Source of the DNA: Epilithonimonas bovis DSM 19482
Lineage (GTDB): Bacteria > Bacteroidota > Bacteroidia > Flavobacteriales > Weeksellaceae
DNA length: 64,000 nt
Assembly (NCBI RefSeq): GCF_900108115.1
Contig: NZ_FTPU01000009.1
Coordinates: forward strand, 40,473-104,472
Direction: 5' to 3'
The position numbers and the translations under genes are program-made. Below, in pieces: positions 15,994-23,984 of the stretch. The notes beneath the pieces were generated by a model, which saw only the letters and a list, made by a program, of their open reading frames with translations, did no database searches and had not been told where the DNA came from. Within the stretch, counting starts at the first letter, position 1. The number at the start of each line of letters is the position of its first letter.

Positions 15994-17304
15994 ATGAAAA
16001 ATATTTTCCTCATAACAAAAAGAGAATTTTTGACCCAGGTCAAGAAAAAATCTTTTATCATCCTGACACTTCTGGCACCACTGCTCATCATTGGTTTTGG
16101 TGTGCTTATTGGCGTGATGTTCAAAGCCAACGAAGCCGAATACCACTTTGATGTTATTGATAAAAGCGGTGTTTTCAACGGTCAGTTAAAATCTACAAAA
16201 GATATTACTTACACTTTTGTCCCGACGAATACTGAAAATGCGCTCGTCAAAAACCTGAAAGACCTAAAAGGTACAGACGGCTTACTGATTATTCCGGAAC
16301 TGAAAGACAGAAATTTTAACGATTTGGAAAGCGGAACCAAACTGCTGACCAACAGAAAAATAGGTGTAGATACAAAATCTTCTGTTTCTGCCGATCTCAG
16401 TAACATCCTGAAAAAAGAGAAAATAAAACAACTTGGCATCCCCGAAGACCGGATTATAAACCTGGATAAAAACTTCAAAATCATTTCCCAAAATGTGGCA
16501 GAAAGCGACCGGCCAGAGAGCGATCTGGCATTTGGAATCAAAACTGCGCTGAGCATGGGACTGATGTATGTGGTTTTTATGTTCATCATTATTTACGGTG
16601 TGCGTGTTATGAGAAGCGTTCTCGAAGAGAAAAACAACCGGGTGGTGGAGATTATCATCTCATCCGTCAAACCATTTGAACTGATGATGGGGAAAATCCT
16701 GGGTGTAACTCTGGTCGCTTTAACACAATTCATTATCTGGATAGCAATGTCTGTGACGGCTGCATTTTTCCTCAATACAGGTTTCTCAGCAATGCAAAAA
16801 AACATCCCTGCAGAACAAGGCGAGATGATGAAAAACCTGGATCTACAGCAGATGGCAACCGAAGTTTCGCACATCCTTTTGGATATGAACTACGTAGGCA
16901 TCATCAGTGTTTTTGTATTTTTCTTTCTTTTTGGCTACATCTTTTACAGTTCTATGTATGCGGCGATAGGAAGCGCCGTTGATAATGAGACGGAGACGCA
17001 ACAATTCACGATGTTTGCGATTGTTCCGTTGATGTTGGGACTTTACGGAAGTTTTACGATTATGAATAATCCTGACGGACCGATGGCTTTTTGGCTGTCC
17101 ATCATTCCGTTCACTTCGCCCGTTGCGATGATTGCGAGAATCCCGTTTGGGGTTCCGCTTTGGCAGATTCTTTTATCTATTTTCCTATTGATTGCTTCTA
17201 CTCTACTAATGGTTTATATCGCAGCGAAAATCTACAGGGTCGGAATCCTGATGTATGGAAATAAGGCAACTTTGAAGGAAATCTGGAAATGGATCAGAAA
17301 CTAA
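15994..17304 (+). CDS. ABC-2 type exporter permease
   Basis: The 436-residue permease begins with a cytoplasmic segment and first helix (FLTQVKKKSFIILTLLAPLLIIGFG), followed by a large extracytoplasmic domain (about 50-180), then a cluster of five helices from about 190 to the C terminus. The conserved RVMRSVLEEKNNRVVEIIISS segment is typical of NatB/YhaP-type permeases. The last 11 bp overlap the convergent phosphodiesterase gene. The substrate is unknown. Confidence 0.87.
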   Translation: MKNIFLITKREFLTQVKKKSFIILTLLAPLLIIGFGVLIGVMFKANEAEYHFDVIDKSGVFNGQLKSTKDITYTFVPTNTENALVKNLKDLKGTDGLLIIPELKDRNFNDLESGTKLLTNRKIGVDTKSSVSADLSNILKKEKIKQLGIPEDRIINLDKNFKIISQNVAESDRPESDLAFGIKTALSMGLMYVVFMFIIIYGVRVMRSVLEEKNNRVVEIIISSVKPFELMMGKILGVTLVALTQFIIWIAMSVTAAFFLNTGFSAMQKNIPAEQGEMMKNLDLQQMATEVSHILLDMNYVGIISVFVFFFLFGYIFYSSMYAAIGSAVDNETETQQFTMFAIVPLMLGLYGSFTIMNNPDGPMAFWLSIIPFTSPVAMIARIPFGVPLWQILLSIFLLIASTLLMVYIAAKIYRVGILMYGNKATLKEIWKWIRN

Positions 17305-18229
17305 GCAGACTGCCCTGAACAGGATATATATATTGCAATTGCAGCGGATTATTCTGCTGCAATTCCTGTTTTATAATCTCAGGGTTTTTACCGGAAGGTT
17401 TGATGTGTGTAATGATGATCTTTAAACCCTTTAAATTCTCTTGGCCGGCAAAGGCTGATAATTTAATAAATTCTTCCTGCAGCAAGTTTGGGGTGAGATG
17501 CCCAAATAAAAGATTTTCCGGTTGCGAATTGGGAAAAGACACTTCTATCATAATCGCTTTCAGCTGTTTATTTTTAATCAGCGGAGCGATACTTTTCCAT
17601 AAAATTTCCAGGTTTTTGCTGTTTTCGATGCGGTCTGCACCAGTGTCGCCCAAATACAGAATGTAATCATCATGAGAACCTACCAGCACTGCAGAACTTT
17701 TGTAATCTTTCGTATGGCTGAGTTCAAATGCCTTTATACTAAGTCCTGTACCAGTAACCTGATGTTCTGCTCCAAGTTGTAAGGGTATCAATTGGTATTT
17801 GCCTATCGGATTATTGCCTTTATCAGTAAAGTTAACCCAAGTATCTTTGGAAAAATAATAATTGACCAAAATATCCTGTACAAACGGGATTGCATAAATA
17901 TTTTTCTTAGAGTCTGCCGGCGAGTTAATCACCAAGCCAGACAGATGATCCAGATGCCCGTGCGAAATAAAGTAACCTTTGATATAATCCCGGAGTACTT
18001 TTTCTTCCTCAACATCAAATGTTTTTAAAGCGATAGCTTTTCTAATTCCTGCATTGATGGTTCCCGCATCCAGAGCCAAAAATTCGTTTTTTTGATACTG
18101 AGAGATCAGATAAGAAGAAAGATTATCTTCCCGCTCTCCGCCGTAAACCCCCAAAGGCACTATATCAAAAGTTTGCGCAGCAGCTGCCAGGTTCAACAAA
18201 ACGGACGAAGCAAAAAGGAATTTTTTCAC
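17294..18229 (-). CDS. Periplasmic class II cyclic-nucleotide phosphodiesterase
   Basis: The 311-residue metallo-beta-lactamase-fold enzyme should hydrolyse 3',5'-cyclic nucleotides. It has a signal peptide (MKKFLFASSVLLNLAAAAQ), so it acts outside the cytoplasm, as CpdP of Vibrio fischeri does. The class II signature is clear: HGHLDHLSGLVINSP holds the metal-binding HxHxDH. Further ligands are the His in ELSHTKDY, the Asp in LGDTGAD, the His in LFGHLTPN and the terminal THIKPSG. Substrate preference cannot be read. It follows the helicase gene by 9 bp and is probably its operon partner. Confidence 0.87.
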   Translation of the reverse strand: MKKFLFASSVLLNLAAAAQTFDIVPLGVYGGEREDNLSSYLISQYQKNEFLALDAGTINAGIRKAIALKTFDVEEEKVLRDYIKGYFISHGHLDHLSGLVINSPADSKKNIYAIPFVQDILVNYYFSKDTWVNFTDKGNNPIGKYQLIPLQLGAEHQVTGTGLSIKAFELSHTKDYKSSAVLVGSHDDYILYLGDTGADRIENSKNLEILWKSIAPLIKNKQLKAIMIEVSFPNSQPENLLFGHLTPNLLQEEFIKLSAFAGQENLKGLKIIITHIKPSGKNPEIIKQELQQNNPLQLQYIYPVQGSLLSF

Positions 18230-18238
18230 GATTTTCTG

Positions 18239-19591
18239 TTATTTTTTTCGCTTGGCTTTTGATTTTGCCTTCTGTTGCGCTCTGTTGGCCCCGAATTTCT
18301 TTGGTGCTTTTCGTTTGGTTGGCCCACCCAGATTAATTTTTTTATTCTTGTCTTTTTTCTCGTGGAAGGCCGATTCGCCTTCGTTAAGTTTGGCGGTAGT
18401 AAGATGTTTCATCTTGACCTCATCTTTTTCCGAAGCAATCTTCACTTTGGAGATTACAACTTCTTGCGGGAATTCGGATTTATTGATTTCTTTATCCATC
18501 AATAATTCGATATCCAACAGCTGGGATTCTTCTTTCTTTGTAAAGAAACTGATAGCAATCCCCTCTTTATCAGCACGGCCCGTCCTACCAATCCTGTGAA
18601 TGTACTGTTCAGGGACTTCAGGAATCTCAAAGTTGAAGACATGGGAAATATCAGGGATATCAAGACCTCTTGCCATAATATCCGTGGTAATCACGCCACG
18701 CAATTGCTCTTTGGTAAATTCTTGCATCACTCGCAGACGGAAATTCTGAGATTTATTGGAATGGATGACACCAAACTCGCCAGGAAATTCATGATCCAGT
18801 TTTTCAAAAATAAGGTCAGCGTGCTTTTTATTATTAGCAAAAATCAGGATTTTCTCCAGATTATCTTCAGTTTTCAGAAGATGGATAAGCAGGTTCAGTT
18901 TGGTATTGAAGTTCTCTACCGGGATGGCCGATTGTGCAATTTTCTCCAGAGGTGTACCGGATCTTGCCAGTGAAATTTCTAAAGGGCCTGCAAAATATTC
19001 ATTCAGCATCTCATCCACAGCATCTGTCATAGTTGCAGAAAACAGAATGTTCTGGCGTTTTTCCTTCATCATTTCAAAAATGTGAGTGAGTTGCGGGCGA
19101 AAACCAAGATTCAGCATTTCGTCAAATTCATCAATAATCAGTTTACCCACTTCTCTCAGAGAGATGGCGTTATCAATCGACAAATCCATCACTCGTCCCG
19201 GTGTTCCTACCAGAATATCACACCCGTTATTGAACAGCAGTTTCTGCGTATTAATATTTTTCCCACCATATACGCCAATCACTCTTGCCGTTAGATTCTC
19301 TGTTAGTTTTTCGATAACTTCTGTTACCTGCACCACCAGCTCGCGGGTAGGAACCAAAACCAAAACGGTTGGGTTTCCTGTTTTGTTGTACTTCCAGGCT
19401 TTGAGGACAGGCAGCAGATAAGCCAGCGTTTTGCCGGTTCCGGTCTGTGCAATTCCCATGACATCACGGCCAGATAGTATGGGCTTGATGCTTTTCTCCT
19501 GAATCGGCGTTGGCTCAAATAAATCTAAGTCGGCTAAAACATCCAGGACCTTTTCCGGCAATTCGAAATCTGCAAAAGTGGTTTTCTTCAT
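18239..19591 (-). CDS. DEAD-box RNA helicase with DEFD motif II
   Basis: The 450-residue protein has all core helicase motifs: Q motif (FEPTPIQEKSI), motif I AQTGTGKT, Ia PTRELV, Ib TPGRV, motif III SAT, V ARGLDIP and VI HRIGRTGRA. Motif II reads DEFD instead of DEAD; the changed third position is not catalytic, so activity should be kept. The C-terminal 70 residues form a basic, lysine-rich tail (KRKAPKKFGANRAQQ) suited to RNA binding. A promoter box lies 4 nt before the ATG, suggesting a leaderless mRNA. Such helicases act in ribosome assembly or mRNA decay. Confidence 0.93.
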   Translation of the reverse strand: MKKTTFADFELPEKVLDVLADLDLFEPTPIQEKSIKPILSGRDVMGIAQTGTGKTLAYLLPVLKAWKYNKTGNPTVLVLVPTRELVVQVTEVIEKLTENLTARVIGVYGGKNINTQKLLFNNGCDILVGTPGRVMDLSIDNAISLREVGKLIIDEFDEMLNLGFRPQLTHIFEMMKEKRQNILFSATMTDAVDEMLNEYFAGPLEISLARSGTPLEKIAQSAIPVENFNTKLNLLIHLLKTEDNLEKILIFANNKKHADLIFEKLDHEFPGEFGVIHSNKSQNFRLRVMQEFTKEQLRGVITTDIMARGLDIPDISHVFNFEIPEVPEQYIHRIGRTGRADKEGIAISFFTKKEESQLLDIELLMDKEINKSEFPQEVVISKVKIASEKDEVKMKHLTTAKLNEGESAFHEKKDKNKKINLGGPTKRKAPKKFGANRAQQKAKSKAKRKK

Positions 19592-19595
19592 TTTG

Positions 19596-19603
19596 CAAAG
19601 ATA
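19596..19603 (-). promoter_or_regulatory. Promoter -7 box TATCTTTG for the helicase gene
   Basis: Exact TAnnTTTG match on the minus strand, 4 nt before the ATG at 19591. Confidence 0.6.
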
Positions 19604-19622
19604 AACTTATTTTTTTGTTGGA

Positions 19623-20789
19623 TTACTTCTGCCCTTCCTTCAGGATAATGCGAAAAGTAGTGCCTTTCCCCACCTCTGACTGCGCAATTCTCACCTCGCC
19701 ATTGTGGTACTCTTCTATCACCCTTTTTGTAAGCGACAGCCCCAGTCCCCAACCCCGTTTTTTGGTGGAAAACCCTGGTTTGAAGGCATTTCTCATCTGC
19801 TGCTTGGTCATACCGCTGCCATTATCTTTGACATCGATATAGACATTCCTGTTTTTTTTATAGAGGGATATTTCCAGGCGCCCTTCTCCCTTCATAGCAT
19901 CCACCGCATTTTTCACCAGGTTTTCTACAATCCAGCTGATCAGGATTTTGCTGTGTGGCACCAGGATAGGCTCATAACTTTTCTTGAATGTGAAATGCAC
20001 TTTTGTAGAGATCCGACTCTTGAGGTAATCATAGTTCTGCTGAATCGTCTCATTAAGATCCAGATCATTCAGTTCCGGAACAGATCCAATTTTGGAAAAT
20101 CTTTCTGAGATGGTCTTTAGCCGGTCGACATCCTTCTCCAGTTCTTTTACGCCCAGGCTGTTCTCATCTTCCAGCTTCATAATCTCTACCCAGCCAATCA
20201 TGGATGACAGCGGTGTGCCAATCTGGTGCGCCGTTTCTTTGGCCAAACCTGCCCATACAAAACCTTCATCGGTTTTCTTGAGCGTTCTTAGAAACCAAAA
20301 GGAGAAAAGCAGATAAGCGCCAATAAACAACGCCAATATATAAGGATAATACCGGAAATAATTGAGCAAATCCGAGTTATCATAATAGATATACTGATTT
20401 TGTCCCGAAGGTAATTCTACAACAAAAGGCTCGTAAGAGTTTTCCATTTTCTGGATAAGACTTTTGAGTTTAACAGAGTCCTGTTCTACATCTGATGGGA
20501 TATTAGCCTGGAAAATAGGGGTTTTCTTTTTATCGGTGACAATAATCGGCAGATTGGTATTATCCTGCATTACAGCAAGATACAATTCCTGAATCTTGGG
20601 ATCTGCCGAGATCTCATCATCTGTGTAAGCTTTAAGCGCTGCCGCAATCAGGTTAACCTTCTGGATCTCCTGCTTACGAAGTTGACTGATCATCAGGAAC
20701 GAAGAAATGGCAATTCCGAAAACAATCGCGGTAAGTGTCATATAAACCACCCAACTGTTAATCCGCTTCAGAAAATTAAATCCGTTCAT
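19623..20789 (-). CDS. Membrane sensor histidine kinase (orphan)
   Basis: The 388-residue kinase has two membrane helices (about 12-33 and 142-162) enclosing a periplasmic sensor domain of about 105 residues, then a dimerisation helix with the phosphorylated His in ETAHQIGTPLSSM and an ATPase domain: N box ENLVKNAVDAM, G1 DNGSGM, G2 GWGLGLSLTKRV. The H box has HQIGTP, an uncommon variant of the usual HELRTP. No response regulator is nearby. It lies 31 bp upstream of the helicase gene. Signal and target are unknown. Confidence 0.92.
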   Translation of the reverse strand: MNGFNFLKRINSWVVYMTLTAIVFGIAISSFLMISQLRKQEIQKVNLIAAALKAYTDDEISADPKIQELYLAVMQDNTNLPIIVTDKKKTPIFQANIPSDVEQDSVKLKSLIQKMENSYEPFVVELPSGQNQYIYYDNSDLLNYFRYYPYILALFIGAYLLFSFWFLRTLKKTDEGFVWAGLAKETAHQIGTPLSSMIGWVEIMKLEDENSLGVKELEKDVDRLKTISERFSKIGSVPELNDLDLNETIQQNYDYLKSRISTKVHFTFKKSYEPILVPHSKILISWIVENLVKNAVDAMKGEGRLEISLYKKNRNVYIDVKDNGSGMTKQQMRNAFKPGFSTKKRGWGLGLSLTKRVIEEYHNGEVRIAQSEVGKGTTFRIILKEGQK

Positions 20790-20936
20790 CTGTTTTTGCT
20801 TATTGTTGCCAAAAGTTACAATTCAAACGGCAATTTAGGGATTTATTGTATGAGAGAAAAATAATGTAGTGTTATGATTTTGTTACCCCATAATCAAAGT
20901 TTATTATTGATATTTGTACTGGAAAAATTAAGATAA

Positions 20937-21803
20937 ATGATCACGATTCAAAATGATAAACTCAGGGCAACATTCAACAATTTGGGAGCAGAACTGGTTT
21001 CCCTTATCAATATAGAAACCGGAAAAGAGATTATGTGGAGCGGCAACCCGGATTTTTGGAGCGGGATAAGCCCTGTACTTTTCCCAATCATTGGGGCATT
21101 GAAGAATGAGCAATATATTTTTGAAAACCAAACTTATGAATTGCCTCGCCACGGTTTTGCAAGAAGGAGAATTTTTGCAGTAAAAGAATCTTCTGAAAAT
21201 GAAGTTGTTTTTGAATTAACTTCTGATGAAGAATCTCTGAAAATCTATCCATTCCAATTTAGTTTGGAAATCAAATATACTTTGGCTGCTAATAAACTTA
21301 CTGTGGATTACCTGGTAAAAAACCTTTCCCAAAAACAAATGTATTTTTCTCTGGGAGCACATCCGGGGTTTGCAATTGATACAGAAAACGGATTGAATTA
21401 TAACGATTACGAAATCGCTTTCTCTAATGATGATGAACTGCAAATCCACCCACTTGTCGACAACCTTATTAGTAATCAAACAAAAACAATAGACTTAGAA
21501 AACAAGGTACTTCCTTTGTCCTACGAATTATTCTCAAAAGACGCGCTTGTTATGACCAATATGAGAAGCAAAGAATTGATCCTGAGAAATAACAAGAACC
21601 ATCATAAAGTAATTTTTATTTTTTCAAACTTCCCTTATTTTGGGATCTGGGCAGCCAAAAATGCCGATTTTGTTTGTCTCGAACCTTGGCAGGGCATTGC
21701 AGATCTGGAAAATCATAATCAGCAATTAACAGAAAAATTTGGGATTCTAAGACTAGAAAAAGGCGGAGACTGGACGGCAAACTGGGCTGTTGAGATTATA
21801 TAA
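20937..21803 (+). CDS. Aldose 1-epimerase-like (galactose mutarotase fold) protein
   Basis: The 288-residue beta-sandwich protein begins with the pattern LRATFNNLGAELVSL and contains GNPDFW, SPVLFPIIG and the catalytic-type RHGFARRRIF segment, which carries the conserved His. SLGAHPGFAI supplies the second His, and FVCLEPWQGIAD holds the Glu expected to act as base. This matches the LacX/YeaD-like subgroup. The substrate is probably a free or phosphorylated hexose, but cannot be fixed. A monocistronic gene. Confidence 0.85.
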   Translation: MITIQNDKLRATFNNLGAELVSLINIETGKEIMWSGNPDFWSGISPVLFPIIGALKNEQYIFENQTYELPRHGFARRRIFAVKESSENEVVFELTSDEESLKIYPFQFSLEIKYTLAANKLTVDYLVKNLSQKQMYFSLGAHPGFAIDTENGLNYNDYEIAFSNDDELQIHPLVDNLISNQTKTIDLENKVLPLSYELFSKDALVMTNMRSKELILRNNKNHHKVIFIFSNFPYFGIWAAKNADFVCLEPWQGIADLENHNQQLTEKFGILRLEKGGDWTANWAVEII

Positions 21804-21850
21804 ATCTAATTTTTTACAAAAAATTGACTGATTAGCTAAGATGACTTTAC

Positions 21851-21858
21851 TAAATTTG
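21851..21858 (+). promoter_or_regulatory. Promoter -7 box TAAATTTG for the HD-PycTM gene
   Basis: Exact TAnnTTTG match 15 nt before the ATG. A TTG at 21824-21826 may serve as the -33 element (24-nt spacer). Confidence 0.6.
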
Positions 21859-21873
21859 TTTAAATAACTCTTT

Positions 21874-23076
21874 ATGGATATTTTAAAAATCACAGAAGAC
21901 TATGTAAGAAATTTATTGAAAGATAAGTTATCTTCTTCCTATTCTTATCATAATCTGGAGCACACCATTCAGGTTGTGGATAAGGTGAAAATCCTTAGCA
22001 AAGAAGAGCATATTAATCCCGAAGACACAGAAAATCTGCTTTTAGCAGCTTGGTTCCACGATGTCGGCTATATCGTTGACTGCGAAAACCATGAGGAAGA
22101 AAGTAAAAAACTGGCAGAAACTTTTCTGAGGCAATATCAGCTGGATGAAGGACGTATCTCAAAAATCAGCGAGTTGATCCTGGCCACAGACAAATTCTAT
22201 AAACCCAAAAATCATCAGGAAGAGATTATCAAAGATGCAGATTTGTACCATCTGGCCTCGGATGACTATTTCAGGATTGGCGAAAACCTGAGACAGGAGA
22301 TCAAAGAGGTGCATCATCAGAAATTCAGTAAGTTAAAATGGGCTGAATTAAATATTAATTTCTTTGCAAAACACCAGTTCTATACCAATTTTGCAAAGGA
22401 AAACTGGCAACCGGAAAAAGAAAAAAATGTCGAAAAAATACTGGCAAAAATTAAAACCCTGAAACAGGAAAAAAAAGAAAAAGACAATCTGGAAAAGGAT
22501 AAAGCACTTCTAAACAAAAAAAAGCTTGAGAAGATGGAAACGCCGGAACGTGGCATAGAAACGATGTTCCGCGTGACACTCAGCAATCACACCAAGTTGA
22601 GCCAGATTGCCGACAGCAAGGCTAATATCCTGCTTTCCGTTAATTCCATTATTATTTCGGTGGCACTTTCTACATTGGTACCCAAACTGGACGCGCCCAG
22701 CAATTCGCATCTTATCATCCCGACTTTTATTATGATCATGTTCAGCGTGGTATCCATCATTCTTTCGATTATGTCAACGCGCCCCAAGGTCTCCAGCGGC
22801 ACATTTACAAGAAAAGAAATCGAAGATAAAAAAGTCAACCTTCTCTTCTTCGGAAATTTTTATAAAATGCCTGTTGATGAATATGTCTGGGCGATGAAGG
22901 AGATGATGAATGACCGGAAATACCTGTACGACGCCATGATAAAAGACCTCTATTACCTGGGGGTGGTTCTCAACAGAAAATACAAATTATTGCGGTTAAC
23001 TTACACCGTTTTTACCATTGGCATTGTCGTTTCCGTTATCACTTTTGTAGTGGCCTTCAGAAACGTGACCTTGTAA
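21874..23076 (+). CDS. HD phosphohydrolase domain fused to Pycsar-type effector membrane domain (PycTM)
   Basis: The 400-residue protein has two parts. Residues 1-180 form an HD domain: HNLEH near 26, the metal-binding AAWFHDVGY near 66, HEEES, and a later Asp in KDADLYHLAS near 124. A charged coiled linker (about 183-220) follows. Residues 225-400 match the DUF5706/PycTM family: RVTLSNHTKLSQIADSKAN, three membrane helices (ILLSVNSIIISVALSTL, IPTFIMIMFSVVSIILSIM, VFTIGIVVSVITFVVAF) and a YLYDAMIKDLYYLG segment. PycTM proteins are membrane-disrupting effectors of Pycsar antiphage systems activated by cyclic CMP or UMP. No cyclase gene is adjacent, so either the HD domain controls the effector alone or the protein has another role. 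Confidence 0.85.
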   Translation: MDILKITEDYVRNLLKDKLSSSYSYHNLEHTIQVVDKVKILSKEEHINPEDTENLLLAAWFHDVGYIVDCENHEEESKKLAETFLRQYQLDEGRISKISELILATDKFYKPKNHQEEIIKDADLYHLASDDYFRIGENLRQEIKEVHHQKFSKLKWAELNINFFAKHQFYTNFAKENWQPEKEKNVEKILAKIKTLKQEKKEKDNLEKDKALLNKKKLEKMETPERGIETMFRVTLSNHTKLSQIADSKANILLSVNSIIISVALSTLVPKLDAPSNSHLIIPTFIMIMFSVVSIILSIMSTRPKVSSGTFTRKEIEDKKVNLLFFGNFYKMPVDEYVWAMKEMMNDRKYLYDAMIKDLYYLGVVLNRKYKLLRLTYTVFTIGIVVSVITFVVAFRNVTL

Positions 23077-23149
23077 TGTATGACCAAAAAATAATCTAGT
23101 TGATGACACCTGTTTTCCATTGAGTTAACATCAAAATTTTTAAATCAAA

Positions 23150-23962
23150 ATGAATTATATAAAAAGTATCGCTTTGCTGGGAATTGTAACTGTATATTCC
23201 TGCACTTCTCAACAAAACATCCAAAATACGGCTGAGAAAAACAACCAGCTGACTGTCGGAGGCAAACTGTTTACCTCATTTTTTCAGCAGAAGGCGGCAG
23301 AATATAAAGCACTGTGCTTTCAGGCCTATAACATTGCCACGCTGCGGCTGGATGAGAACCTGAACAATAATACCGACAAGCGCCCAAAGGCCGTTATCAC
23401 AGATATTGACGAAACGGTTTTGGACAATTCTCCCTACGCTGTACACCAGTCATTACTGGGAAAAGATTATGATGCGGACTCTTGGCGTGACTGGACCAGC
23501 CGGGCCATAGCAGATACTGTTGCCGGCGCTCCAAAATTTTTTAAATACGCTGCATCCAAAAATGTAGAAGTTTTCTATGTGTCCAATCGGGACGAGAAAG
23601 AAAGAACAGGTACACTGGCAAACCTTAAAAAATTTGGCTTGCCTTATGCTGACGACTCGCACCTTATCCTGAGAACCACGGCTTCCAGCAAAGAAGAAAG
23701 ACGGCAAAAACTGGAAAGCTCTTATCATATTTTACTTTACATTGGTGATAATTTGGCGGATTTCAGCAATCTTTTTGATCATAAAACCGAAGCAGAAAGA
23801 ACAGCCAATACGCAAAAACTGGCCAGCGAATTTGGCAAAAAATTCATCGTCTTGCCCAACCCTAACTATGGTGACTGGGAAAGTGCACTGTATCAATATA
23901 ATTACAAATTATCACCTGCACAAAAAGAGGCTGCGATCAAAGCTGAACTGAAAAATTATTAA
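23150..23962 (+). CDS. Lipoprotein e(P4)-type acid phosphatase / 5'-nucleotidase
   Basis: The 270-residue class C acid phosphatase of the HAD superfamily (subfamily IIIB) has a lipoprotein signal ending VYSC (Cys at about residue 18) and the catalytic DIDETVLDNS (nucleophile and general acid Asp), then VSNRDE and the metal-binding IGDNLADF. In Haemophilus the e(P4) protein dephosphorylates NMN and nucleotides at the outer membrane so nucleosides can be taken up; a similar scavenging role is likely. It follows the HD-PycTM gene by 73 bp. Confidence 0.92.
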   Translation: MNYIKSIALLGIVTVYSCTSQQNIQNTAEKNNQLTVGGKLFTSFFQQKAAEYKALCFQAYNIATLRLDENLNNNTDKRPKAVITDIDETVLDNSPYAVHQSLLGKDYDADSWRDWTSRAIADTVAGAPKFFKYAASKNVEVFYVSNRDEKERTGTLANLKKFGLPYADDSHLILRTTASSKEERRQKLESSYHILLYIGDNLADFSNLFDHKTEAERTANTQKLASEFGKKFIVLPNPNYGDWESALYQYNYKLSPAQKEAAIKAELKNY

Positions 23963-23984
23963 GCTATTTTTTCCGCTTATTTAA

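Noticed and set aside
21874..23962. Complete Pycsar defence operon
   Set aside because: There is no uridylate/cytidylate cyclase gene beside the PycTM-like protein, so the locus cannot be called a Pycsar system.
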